This document shows positions 15,282 to 22,139 of a DNA stretch of 37,727 bases, piece by piece. The DNA lies in NCBI GenBank assembly GCA_034434895.1, contig DAOTYI010000139.1, positions 1 to 37,727 of the forward strand. The letters run 5' to 3'. A program made the position numbers and the translations under genes. Source of the stretch: DAOTXL01 sp034434895. GTDB lineage: Bacteria; Chloroflexota; Anaerolineae; JAAYZQ01. The notes beneath the pieces were generated by a model. That model made no database searches, was not told the DNA's origin, and worked only from the letters and a program-made list of their open reading frames with translations. The stretch's first letter is position 1, and each line of letters starts with the position of its first letter.

Positions 15282-16427
15282 ATGAACTATCGCACATTTG
15301 GCCGGCTGGACTGGAAACCATCCGCCCTCGGTTTTGGCGCCATGCGCCTGCCCATCCTTGACAACGATCCGGGCAGGATTGATGAACCGGAAGCAACACG
15401 CCTGATCCGCTATGCCATTGACCAGGGCGTGAATTACGTGGACACGGCCTATCCCTACCACCGCGAGACGAGCGAGGCCTTTCTGGGCCGCGCCCTGCAG
15501 GATGGGTATCGGCAACGGATCAGACTGGCCACCAAACTGCCCTGCTGGAAGGTCGAACGGGCAGAAGATTTTGATCGTTTCCTCGACCAACAGCGGGCCA
15601 GGCTCCAGACAGATCGGATTGACTTTTATCTGCTCCACTCATTGGACGCCACAAGCTGGGCCAGGATGCGTGATCTGGGTGTGCTGCGTTGGGCAGAAGG
15701 GGCCATGGCCGATGGCCGGATCGGTTATCTGGGCTTTTCCTTCCACGATCGCTATGAGGTCTTTCAGGAGATTGTGGACGCTACCGACCTGTGGACATTC
15801 TGCCAGATCCAACTGAATTATATGGATGTAGAGTACCAGGCCGGTGTCAGGGGCTTGAGGTACGCCGCCGGCAAAGGGCTGGCGGTGGTGATCATGGAGC
15901 CGTTGCGCGGTGGTCTGCTGACCAGGGCTGTACCGCCGCAGATCCAGGCGATTTGGGACAGTGCGCCCGTCAAACGTTCGCCCGCCGAATGGGCCTTACA
16001 ATGGCTGTGGAACCAGCCGGAGGTGAGCGTGGTGCTCAGCGGCATGAGCACCATGGAACAGGTGGTGGAGAATGTCGAGAGTGCCCGGCGGTCCGGGGTC
16101 GGGCTGCTGAGCGCGGCCGAACTGGCGATCATTGACCAGGTGCGCGCCCGGTACCGGGAGCTGTGTGCGGTGCCATGCACCGGCTGCGAGTACTGCCTGC
16201 CCTGCCCCAACGGTGTGGCGATTCCCCGCGTGTTCAACATCTACAACGACCTGCTGATGTACGGCGACCGGGAGCGGGCCAGAATGTTCTACGGCTGGCT
16301 GGAGGAAGGGGCGCGGGCCGACGGCTGCCTGGAGTGCGGTGAATGCCTGGACAAATGCCCGCAGGGGATTGACATCCCGGCCTGGCTCAAGAAGGCGCAC
16401 CAGGCGCTTTCCTCAGCATCGGCTTGA
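15282..16427 (+). CDS. Aldo/keto reductase with C-terminal 2x[4Fe-4S] ferredoxin-like domain
   Basis: ATG 15282 follows GGAGGT (15271-15276). An earlier in-frame GTG/ATG would read through the hairpin. The 381-aa product has an AKR barrel with catalytic residues visible: Asp in YVDTAYPY, Tyr nearby, Lys in LATKLP, and His in YLLHSLD. The C-terminal ~90 residues carry CTGCEYCLPCP and CLECGECLDKCP, two clusters of the COG1453 type. Such proteins are thought to couple sugar or carbonyl redox to Fe-S electron transfer, but substrates are mostly unknown. A relative lies at 29991-31106. The gene follows the thiolase/DUF35 cluster by ~145 bases and may work with it. Confidence 0.9.
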   Translation: MNYRTFGRLDWKPSALGFGAMRLPILDNDPGRIDEPEATRLIRYAIDQGVNYVDTAYPYHRETSEAFLGRALQDGYRQRIRLATKLPCWKVERAEDFDRFLDQQRARLQTDRIDFYLLHSLDATSWARMRDLGVLRWAEGAMADGRIGYLGFSFHDRYEVFQEIVDATDLWTFCQIQLNYMDVEYQAGVRGLRYAAGKGLAVVIMEPLRGGLLTRAVPPQIQAIWDSAPVKRSPAEWALQWLWNQPEVSVVLSGMSTMEQVVENVESARRSGVGLLSAAELAIIDQVRARYRELCAVPCTGCEYCLPCPNGVAIPRVFNIYNDLLMYGDRERARMFYGWLEEGARADGCLECGECLDKCPQGIDIPAWLKKAHQALSSASA

Positions 16428-16625
16428 CAGTTTCGGTATCAAGATATCAGGCCGTTGCCCGTCCTCGAAGGCTTTGTCCCTGAGGGCTGGAAGGATGCCA
16501 TCCTGGCGGGTGTTTGAGGTGGATGGACTGCGCATCAGGCTGGCTGCGGTGCATTCCAGGGCTTCGTAGCCGGCCGACCTGACCGAAAAAAGGCCTGGAA
16601 ACGGTGTAGAAAGAGATGGAAACAG

Positions 16626-17207
16626 ATGCCAACTCGTGAAGAAGCCTGGCAACTGTTGAATGAATACACATCCAATCAGAACCTGATCCGCCACATGCTG
16701 GCCGTGGAGGCAGCCATGCGAGCCTACGCCCGCAAGTTCGGCGAGGATGAGGAGCGGTGGGGCCTGGTCGGGCTGATCCACGATTTCGACTACGAGCGAT
16801 ACTCCGACCTGTCGGTGGAGGGACACCCGGTGGTCGGTGCGCGGCTGTTGCGCGAGCGCGGCTGGCCGGAGGAGATGGTGCACGCCGTGCTGGCCCACGC
16901 CGGCGAATACACCGGCGTCCGGCCCGAATCGCGGCTGGAAAAGGCCCTGGTTGCCGTTGATGAGTTGACCGGCTTTCTGGTGGCCGTGGCTCTGGTCCGG
17001 CCCAGCAAAGATATCCGCGACATCACCGACATCAAGTCGGTCAAGAAAAAGTGGAAGGACCGGGCCTTTGCCGCCGCGGTTAACCGGGAAGAGATCGAGC
17101 ACGCCTGCCAGGAACTGGGCGTGGATCTGTGGACGGAGCATGTCCCCCTGGTGCTGGGAGCGATGCAGGAGATCGCCTCTGACCTGGGGTTGGATGGGCA
17201 GGGATAG
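16626..17207 (+). CDS. HD-domain protein (predicted metal-dependent phosphohydrolase)
   Basis: The 193-aa product has the HD superfamily ligands in order: His in LIRHMLAVE (H23), the HD pair in LIHDFDYERYSD (H52-D53), His residues in EGHPVVGARLL and HAVLAHAGEY, and Asp in VAVDELTGF. This is the small stand-alone HDIG type. These usually hydrolyse phosphate esters or nucleotides, with the substrate not predictable here. The ~200 bases before it (16428-16625) contain no gene or clear promoter. The Shine-Dalgarno sequence is weak. A convergent gene follows on the other strand across a shared hairpin. Confidence 0.88.
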   Translation: MPTREEAWQLLNEYTSNQNLIRHMLAVEAAMRAYARKFGEDEERWGLVGLIHDFDYERYSDLSVEGHPVVGARLLRERGWPEEMVHAVLAHAGEYTGVRPESRLEKALVAVDELTGFLVAVALVRPSKDIRDITDIKSVKKKWKDRAFAAAVNREEIEHACQELGVDLWTEHVPLVLGAMQEIASDLGLDGQG

Positions 17208-17236
17208 CCCCGGTCGTTCACAGCCGCTCCTGCTAC

Positions 17237-17281
17237 ACGACCGTCCGGCGGCCCCACCAGGGCCATTGTCCGCCTGGTCGT
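17237..17281. terminator. Shared hairpin between convergent genes
   Basis: ACGACC (17237-17242) pairs with GGTCGT (17276-17281), with inner GGCGG/CCGCC and CCC/GGG pairs. It lies between the HD gene (+) and the pentapeptide gene (-), whose stop codon it touches. U-tracts are lacking, so a bidirectional terminator is only likely by position. Confidence 0.45.
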
Positions 17282-18240
17282 CAATGATGATCGGCTGAAC
17301 CTGTATACTTTTTGAGTCTGGTGAAGCAACTCTTTTTCCGGCCATCAGGCAAAATGGCGCCTGTCAGCCTTGCCTTCACCAGGTTGGCCCCGCACAGGTT
17401 GGCCTCTGCCAGGCGAGCCCTGACCAGACAGCTTCCAGACAGGTCCGCCTGACTCAGGTCCGCCTGACTCAGATCGGCCTCGAGCAGATTGGCCTGGCTC
17501 AGTTCGGCCTCTTGTAGATTGGCAACCTCCAATCGGGCTTTTTTCAGGTCGGTCCCGTTCAGTCTGGCCCGCAACAGGTCGGCCTTGCTCAGATCAGCCT
17601 CGCCGAGGTCGGCCTGTTGCAGGTTGGCTTCTTGCAGCCCGGTGCGACTCAAGTTGGCCCCGGTCAGGTTGGCCTCGGCCAGATTGGCGCCATGAAGGTT
17701 GGCCAGACGCAGATCGGCTCTCCGCAGATCGGCACCCACCAGGTTAGCCCCGCCCAAGCCGACCCGGTACAGCTCGGCCTGGATCAGCCTGGCCCCGGCC
17801 AGGTTGGCACCCCCCAGACCGGCCTCCCGCAGACAGGCCCCCCGCAGATCTGCCTTGTACAGGTTGGCTCCGAACAGGAAGGCTCCTTCGAGATTGGCCC
17901 CCGCCAGGTTCGTGCCGGTTAGATTGGCCCCTGTCAGATTCGCTCCGGCCAGGTTGGCACCGGCCAGATGGGCACCTTCCAGATCGGCACCGGTCAGGTT
18001 GGCTCTGAAAAGATGAGCCCGGCCCAGGTTGGCACCGGAAAGGTCAGCACAGGCGAGGTTAGCCCCGCTTAGAGTGGCCTGAGCCAGGTTGGCTCTCTGC
18101 AGATTGGCCTCGAACAGGTTGGCGTTGTACAGGTTGATCCCTCTCAGATCAACCCCCGCCAGGATGGCGCTGTGCAAATAAGCTCTGGAGAAGTTTCTTT
18201 CTCCCGCCTTATACTGTCTGATCAGTTCTTTTGGATCCAT
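17281..18240 (-). CDS. Pentapeptide-repeat protein
   Basis: This is the only minus-strand gene recognised. From the ATG at 18240 (MDPKELIRQYKAGERNFSRAYL) it encodes 319 residues. Roughly residues 20-295 are tandem A(D/N)LxX pentapeptides, about 55 units. They are predicted to form a right-handed quadrilateral beta-helix. The C-terminal tail (GRKKSCFTRLKKYTGSADHH) is basic. No signal peptide or other domain is seen. Family functions are diverse (for example MfpA/Qnr protect gyrase) and none can be assigned. The frame stays open upstream to 18393, but a promoter-like pair at 18356-18384 and the usual family N-terminus support the start at 18240. Confidence 0.9.
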   Translation of the reverse strand: MDPKELIRQYKAGERNFSRAYLHSAILAGVDLRGINLYNANLFEANLQRANLAQATLSGANLACADLSGANLGRAHLFRANLTGADLEGAHLAGANLAGANLTGANLTGTNLAGANLEGAFLFGANLYKADLRGACLREAGLGGANLAGARLIQAELYRVGLGGANLVGADLRRADLRLANLHGANLAEANLTGANLSRTGLQEANLQQADLGEADLSKADLLRARLNGTDLKKARLEVANLQEAELSQANLLEADLSQADLSQADLSGSCLVRARLAEANLCGANLVKARLTGAILPDGRKKSCFTRLKKYTGSADHH

Positions 18241-18441
18241 GCCGTGTGCTCTCTCCACCAGCCTGCACCGTCTCAACACCCCAAAGCGCCAAGGTTCACC
18301 ACTTGAGGGGGCCGATTTGCAGCCTTTAGTGGCTTCTAGACGGAATTTTGATTCAATTGTAGCATCACGACGGCATTCATCCAATCCCCTCAAAGGTGGA
18401 TGTCGGGGAGGATTTTCTTGCCCTCGCGTCCTAGACCACAG
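18241..18441. other. Leader of the pentapeptide gene and plain spacer
   Basis: This is the first part of a ~656-bp region without a gene (18241-18896). The minus strand contains the promoter-like pair at 18356-18384 and a ~108-nt untranslated leader. From 18385 to 18441 I see nothing definite. Confidence 0.5.
18356..18384 (-). promoter_or_regulatory. Possible promoter of the pentapeptide-repeat gene
   Basis: On the minus strand, TTGGAT (complement of 18379-18384) and TACAAT (complement of 18356-18361) are separated by 17 bp. The -10 matches consensus at 5 of 6 positions and the -35 at 3 of 6. The start of transcription would be near 18348, giving a leader of ~108 nt. Confidence 0.4.
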
Positions 18442-18517
18442 CAGCCCTCACCCCTCCCCCTGCCCCCTCCCCTCTCCCGCTCGCCTGCGGCGGCGGGCTA
18501 GGGGAGGGGGTGGGCTG
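18442..18517. repeat. GC-rich inverted repeat (CAGCCC...GGGCTG)
   Basis: CAGCCCTCACCCCTCCCC (18442-18459) is roughly repeated in inverse as GGGGAGGGGGTGGGCTG (18501-18517), with C/G-rich inner sequence. A similar C-rich/G-rich pair occurs in the spacer at 22046-22096. It is probably one of a family of noncoding palindromic repeats. Confidence 0.55.
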
Positions 18518-18519
18518 AT

Positions 18520-18730
18520 CCCCCTCTCTCAACTTTGGCTTTTTGCCCGTGGCCCCCTGCATGGGCCCCTGACGGCTTCCACGGCCCCAAAAAGAAGATT
18601 AATTTTTCATTGCGAAGGCTGCGCCTTCGCAATGAAAATTTTTCTTTTTGTTCTTTTGGCCTCGCCGGAGGCGGGTTTTGGAGCTTTTCCCGCCCCGTTC
18701 TGAAAAAGGCCAAACTTCAGGGAGAGGGGG
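18520..18730. repeat. Nested imperfect inverted-repeat element (~210 bp, MITE-like)
   Basis: The left end (CCCCCTCTCTCAACTTTGGC..., 18520-18544) is imperfectly repeated in inverse at 18703-18730 (AAAAAGGCCAAACTTCAGGG...). Inside are further inverse pairs (GGCCCC...GGGGCC-type and CCAAAAAGAAG versus CTTTTTGTTCTTTTGG) converging on a perfect hairpin at 18604-18638. There is no coding potential. It resembles a miniature inverted-repeat element, though no target duplication was identified. Confidence 0.55.
18604..18650. terminator. Very strong hairpin terminator, usable in both directions
   Basis: A perfect 16-bp stem (TTTTCATTGCGAAGGC, 18604-18619, with its complement 18623-18638) closes a 3-nt loop. 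TTTTTCTTTTTG follows on the + strand. On the opposite strand the flank is AATCTTCTTTTTGG, also U-rich in RNA. It lies at the centre of the larger inverted repeat. Confidence 0.75.
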
Positions 18731-18781
18731 GACAAAGGGGGGGTGAGGGGCGATGAAGGCCTTCGGTCACAAAAGTGTCAA

Positions 18782-18820
18782 CCAATTTTGAGCCATCCCG
18801 ACAAAATTGGCTCAAATTGG
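18782..18820. promoter_or_regulatory. Inverted repeat just upstream of the ROK-gene promoter
   Basis: CCAATTTTGAGCCA (18782-18795) is matched in inverse by TGGCTCAAATTGG (18808-18820), with one extra T in the left arm. It ends three bases before the -35 box. It could be a second regulator-binding site or an activator site. The sequence differs from the operator at 18851-18879. Confidence 0.5.
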
Positions 18821-18823
18821 GTC

Positions 18824-18852
18824 TTGACAACGGCCCGAATTTGTAGTATAAT
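18824..18852 (+). promoter_or_regulatory. Consensus sigma70-type promoter of the sugar operon
   Basis: TTGACA (18824-18829) and TATAAT (18847-18852) are spaced by 17 bp, a full consensus match. The transcription start is expected near 18859, inside the palindrome that follows. It drives the ROK regulator and probably the downstream transporter genes. Confidence 0.9.
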
Positions 18853-18879
18853 TTAGTTGGTTGTGACAACCAACTAAAT
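18851..18879. promoter_or_regulatory. 29-bp perfect palindromic operator
   Basis: Two 14-bp arms (ATTTAGTTGGTTGT and its exact complement) flank a single central G. The palindrome overlaps the last two bases of the -10 box and the expected transcription start. Position and symmetry fit a binding site for the dimeric ROK repressor encoded 18 bp downstream, giving autoregulation released by a sugar ligand. Confidence 0.85.
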
Positions 18880-18896
18880 CCAGGGAGGAGGCCATC

Positions 18897-20129
18897 TTGT
18901 CACACCAGACCCGCTATCGCACAGGGGATCAGGCCCTGGTCCGCCAGATCAACCTGTCGGTGATCCTGCACCACCTGCGCGAAAATGCGCCGATCTCGCG
19001 CGCCGCGCTGGCCGAGATCACGGGCCTGAACAAAACCACTGTCTCCAGCCTGGTGAACGAGCTGATCACCAATCAGTTTGTGCGCGAGATCGGCCTGGGG
19101 GCGGCGGGGATGGCCGGTCGCCGGGCCATGTTGCTGAAGCTCAACCCGGCGGCAGGATGTGTGATCAGCGGCGAGATCGGGGTGGACTTTATTTCGGTGA
19201 TCGCGGCCGACTTTGCCGCCGAGGTCCTCTGGCGCCATCAGGTCCAGATCAACCCCGCCATGAGCCAGGAAGCGATTGTAGACCAGGCCGCCGCTCTGCT
19301 CCGACAGGCAACGGAACAGGGGCTATCCGCCTGTCGTACCCTGCTGGGGGTGGCGGTTGGAGTGCCCGGCCTGGTTGACCAGGCAACCGGTACCCTGTTG
19401 TTTGCGCCCAACCTGGGTTGGAAGGATGTGCCGATACGCACCCTTTTGCAACAGAGGCTCGAGGCTCCCGTGTTTGTGGATAATGAAGCCAACCTGGCAG
19501 TCCTGGGGGAGCACTATCTCGGCGTGGCGCGAGGTTATGAAGAGGTGCTGTATGTCAGCGCCGGGGTAGGCCTGGGTGGGGGCATCATCCACAATGGCCA
19601 GGTCTGTCGGGGCACCACCGGCGTAGGGGGCGAGCTGGGCCACATGACCATGGATCCCAATGGTGAGCAGTGCAACTGCGGCAATCGAGGTTGTTGGGAA
19701 ACCCAGGTGAGTCAGCAGGCTCTGTTCCGCTACGTGAAGCAGGCCATTGACCAGGGGCAGCCGAGCCAGCTCGTGGATCAGGTGAACGGCGACCTGAGCC
19801 GGCTGACGGTGCCTCTGGTGGCCAATGCAGCCCGCGCCGGCGACGCTGTTGCCCTTGAGGCTCTGGACATAGTAGGCCATCACCTGGGCATCGGGATCGC
19901 CTCCCTGGTGAATGCCTTGAACCCCGAAATGGTTGTATTTGGCGGCATCCTCAGCCTGGCCTGGGAGTTCCTTCTGCCGGCGGTGACAGAAGAGATGCAA
20001 AAGCGAGCCCTGCGCTGGAATCGAGAAGCAACCCAGGTGGTGCTGGCCCGGCATGGGTTCGATGCCTGCATCATGGGGGGCCTGGCGCTGGTATTGCAGG
20101 ATACCCTGCGCGAGCCAAGGCGGACATAG
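18897..20129 (+). CDS. ROK-family transcriptional regulator (XylR/NagC-like)
   Basis: The TTG start at 18897 follows GGGAGGAGG (18883-18891). The 410-aa product has an N-terminal winged HTH (residues ~15-75, RAALAEITGLNKTTVSSLVNELI). The ROK sugar-kinase-like domain follows: GVAVGVPGLVD, FVDNEANLAVLGEH, VSAGVGLGGGIIHNG, and the zinc motif CNCGNRGCWETQVS. Such proteins repress sugar operons and release DNA on binding the sugar or its phosphate. The gene heads a run of importer and sugar-metabolism genes, and a perfect palindrome overlies its promoter. The operon contains xylose-isomerase-like and xylulokinase-like genes, so a xylose-type inducer is plausible but not shown. Confidence 0.93.
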   Translation: MSHQTRYRTGDQALVRQINLSVILHHLRENAPISRAALAEITGLNKTTVSSLVNELITNQFVREIGLGAAGMAGRRAMLLKLNPAAGCVISGEIGVDFISVIAADFAAEVLWRHQVQINPAMSQEAIVDQAAALLRQATEQGLSACRTLLGVAVGVPGLVDQATGTLLFAPNLGWKDVPIRTLLQQRLEAPVFVDNEANLAVLGEHYLGVARGYEEVLYVSAGVGLGGGIIHNGQVCRGTTGVGGELGHMTMDPNGEQCNCGNRGCWETQVSQQALFRYVKQAIDQGQPSQLVDQVNGDLSRLTVPLVANAARAGDAVALEALDIVGHHLGIGIASLVNALNPEMVVFGGILSLAWEFLLPAVTEEMQKRALRWNREATQVVLARHGFDACIMGGLALVLQDTLREPRRT

Positions 20130-20158
20130 GGACTGCCGATGGGATAAGGAGGAGATCT

Positions 20159-21172
20159 GTGAGCAACGTCGAGCGACCGACATCTGCCGGCGCGAACCTG
20201 CGAGCACGGCCACCCCTTCGTGTAAGCAGCGGTTTCCGAGAAGTGGGTGTGCTGCTCGCCCTGGCCGTCCTGTGCGCTTTCTTTTGGTGGCGCAACCCGG
20301 GCGTGTTCACCAAGCCGGCCAATCTGGCCGTGATCATGCGCTTCATTGCCACCTTTGGCATCCTGGGCATCGGCGAGATCCTGGTGATCATCACCGGCGG
20401 CATTGACCTGTCGGTCGGTTCGATGACCGCCCTGACCGGAGTACTGGTCGCCTGGCTGATCTTGAAAGGGGTAGGCGGCATCACCTTTGGCATGATCCCG
20501 GCCATACTCATCGTGCTGGCCTTTTCCGCCCTCGTCGGGCTATGGCACGGCTTCTTTGTCACCAAGGTCGGCGTTCCTCCCTTTATCATCACCCTGGGCA
20601 CCTGGCTGATCGCCAGCGGCGCAGCCGCCTACATCACCCGTGGCTACCCGGTCGTCTTTCCCTCCGGCCATCCCTTTCTGGTGTTGGGCCAGGGGGAATT
20701 CCATTCCATTCCCATTATGTTCATCGTCCTGATCGTCGTGGCCCTGATCGCCGCTTTTATCCTGAACATGACCACTCTGGGACGCCACATCTATGCCGTG
20801 GGCGGGAACCGGGAGGCGGCTCGCGTCTCGGGGGTCAAGGTGGATGCAGTGCGTATGTTCTGCTATGCCGTCAGCGGTGTGATGGCCGGCACCACCGGCA
20901 TCCTGCTGGCTTCCCGCCTGGGGCAGGGTACCCCGGTGGTGGGCTCCTCGTATGAACTGTGGGCCATTGCCGCCACGGTGATCGGCGGCACCAGCCTGTT
21001 CGGCGGTGAAGGCACAGTGCTGGGCGCGATCGTGGGGGCGGCGATCATGGGGGTCATGCAGAACGGCATGGTGCTGATGAACCTCTCTTCCTACCTGCAA
21101 TCGGTCGTTCTGGGCATTGTCCTGGTTATTGCTGTGGTGTATGATACCCTGCGCCGCCGCAGAAAAAAGTAA
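20159..21172 (+). CDS. Sugar ABC transporter permease (RbsC/XylH type)
   Basis: GTG 20159 is preceded by AAGGAGGAG (20147-20155). The 337-aa membrane protein has about nine hydrophobic segments. It carries family motifs ITGGIDLSVGSM, TLGTWLIASGAA, the cytoplasmic coupling-loop signature AVGGNREAARVSG, and IGGTSLFGGEGTVLGAIVGA. This is the carbohydrate-uptake-2 (CUT2) permease class, which works as a homodimer with an ATPase. It is adjacent to a single-domain ATPase gene. A second permease lies at 27794-28786. Confidence 0.93.
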   Translation: MSNVERPTSAGANLRARPPLRVSSGFREVGVLLALAVLCAFFWWRNPGVFTKPANLAVIMRFIATFGILGIGEILVIITGGIDLSVGSMTALTGVLVAWLILKGVGGITFGMIPAILIVLAFSALVGLWHGFFVTKVGVPPFIITLGTWLIASGAAAYITRGYPVVFPSGHPFLVLGQGEFHSIPIMFIVLIVVALIAAFILNMTTLGRHIYAVGGNREAARVSGVKVDAVRMFCYAVSGVMAGTTGILLASRLGQGTPVVGSSYELWAIAATVIGGTSLFGGEGTVLGAIVGAAIMGVMQNGMVLMNLSSYLQSVVLGIVLVIAVVYDTLRRRRKK

Positions 21173-21187
21173 ATGAGGGAACCTCCT

Positions 21188-21985
21188 ATGTCGGACGAAC
21201 CACCGATCGTCGAAATGCGGGATATCAGAAAGAGCTTTGGGGCCGTGCAGGCCCTGTGCGGCGTGGACCTGATGTTGCAGAGGAATGAGGTGCTGGGGCT
21301 GGTCGGCGACAATGCGGCCGGCAAGTCCACGCTGATGAAGGTGCTCAGCGGCGCCTACATCCCCGATAGCGGAGAGATCTATATCGAAGGCCAGAAGGTC
21401 CACTTTACCGGCCCTGAAGATGCCCGCCAACGGGGGATCGAGATGGTGTACCAGGATTTCGCGTTGGCCAACAACCTGGACGTGGCCAGCAACATCTTCC
21501 TGGGACGGGAAGCGGTGCGGCTGAACCTGGGGTTGCTCAAGGTGATGAACAAGCGCTACATGGAGGAGGAAGCCCGCCGCCTGATGGACCGGCTCAAGAT
21601 TGACATCGCCTCTGTGCGGCTGAAGGTCGAAAACCTGTCCGGTGGACAGCGACAGGCGGTAGCCATCGGCCGGGCGACCGCTTTCAACGCCAAGGTGATC
21701 ATCATGGATGAGCCGACCGCTGCCCTGAGTGTGGCTGCCGTCAGCAAAGTGCTGGACCTGATCCGCGAGCTGAAACGCCAGGGGGCTTCGATTATCATCA
21801 TCAGCCATCGCCTGGAGGACATCTTTGAGGCAGCCGATCGCGTCATTGTCTTGAGGCACGGCCGCAAGGTGGGAGATCTGCCCGTCCAGGGCATCTCTCT
21901 GGATGAAATCCGGGAAAAAGTGGTGGCGCGTATCGTAGGCGCTGTGGATGATTTTGCATGTGGCGGAGCCAGCCCCTTGCAATAA
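21188..21985 (+). CDS. Sugar ABC transporter ATP-binding protein, single-domain form
   Basis: ATG 21188 (MSDEPPIVEM) is chosen over 21173 because GAGGG (21175-21179) lies 8 bases ahead. The 265-aa product has one ABC domain: Walker A GDNAAGKST, signature LSGGQRQAVAIGRA, Walker B VIIMDEPTAAL and switch His in IISHRL. CUT2 ATPases usually have two fused ABC domains (~500 aa), as in the gene at 25187, so this is the shorter FrcA-like type that acts as a homodimer. In Walker A, Asn/Ala replace the usual GENGAGKST residues (GDNAAGKST), which remains functional in this family. It probably pairs with the permease just upstream. Confidence 0.93.
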   Translation: MSDEPPIVEMRDIRKSFGAVQALCGVDLMLQRNEVLGLVGDNAAGKSTLMKVLSGAYIPDSGEIYIEGQKVHFTGPEDARQRGIEMVYQDFALANNLDVASNIFLGREAVRLNLGLLKVMNKRYMEEEARRLMDRLKIDIASVRLKVENLSGGQRQAVAIGRATAFNAKVIIMDEPTAALSVAAVSKVLDLIRELKRQGASIIIISHRLEDIFEAADRVIVLRHGRKVGDLPVQGISLDEIREKVVARIVGAVDDFACGGASPLQ

Positions 21986-22139
21986 GACTCAGGCCACAAT
22001 GAGTGAGAGGAGGTGATAGAGCGCAGAAAAATCTAGAAACAGGCCCCCTCCTCTGCCACGCCGGGGTGGGGGATGGTGAGGGCGTGGAGGTGAGCTCGCA
22101 CCTGAACGGAAGGATCGATGAAAAAGGAGGAGGTTAAAA
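21986..22139 (+). other. Spacer with dyads and two ribosome-binding sequences before the binding-protein gene
   Basis: The 154-bp gap has AGAGGAGGTGA (22006-22016) followed by no sensible ORF. A C-rich then G-rich stretch (22046-22086) has CCACGCC pairing with GGCGTGG. A short AGGTG-AGCTCG-CACCT hairpin lies near 22088-22103. The real Shine-Dalgarno sequence (AAGGAGGAGG, 22125-22134) comes last. No promoter with both hexamers is clear. Confidence 0.45.

Noticed and set aside
16424..16450. TTGACA at 16424-16429 as a promoter for the HD gene
   Set aside because: It overlaps the stop codon of the reductase gene and no acceptable -10 occurs at 16-18 bp.
17617..18016. Plus-strand frames of ~100 codons in the pentapeptide region
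   Set aside because: They are repetitive because the coding strand is repetitive. The minus-strand pentapeptide pattern explains the DNA.
17300..18180. Short regular DNA repeats suggestive of a CRISPR or minisatellite
   Set aside because: The ~15-bp period is that of pentapeptide codons, with no separate spacers.
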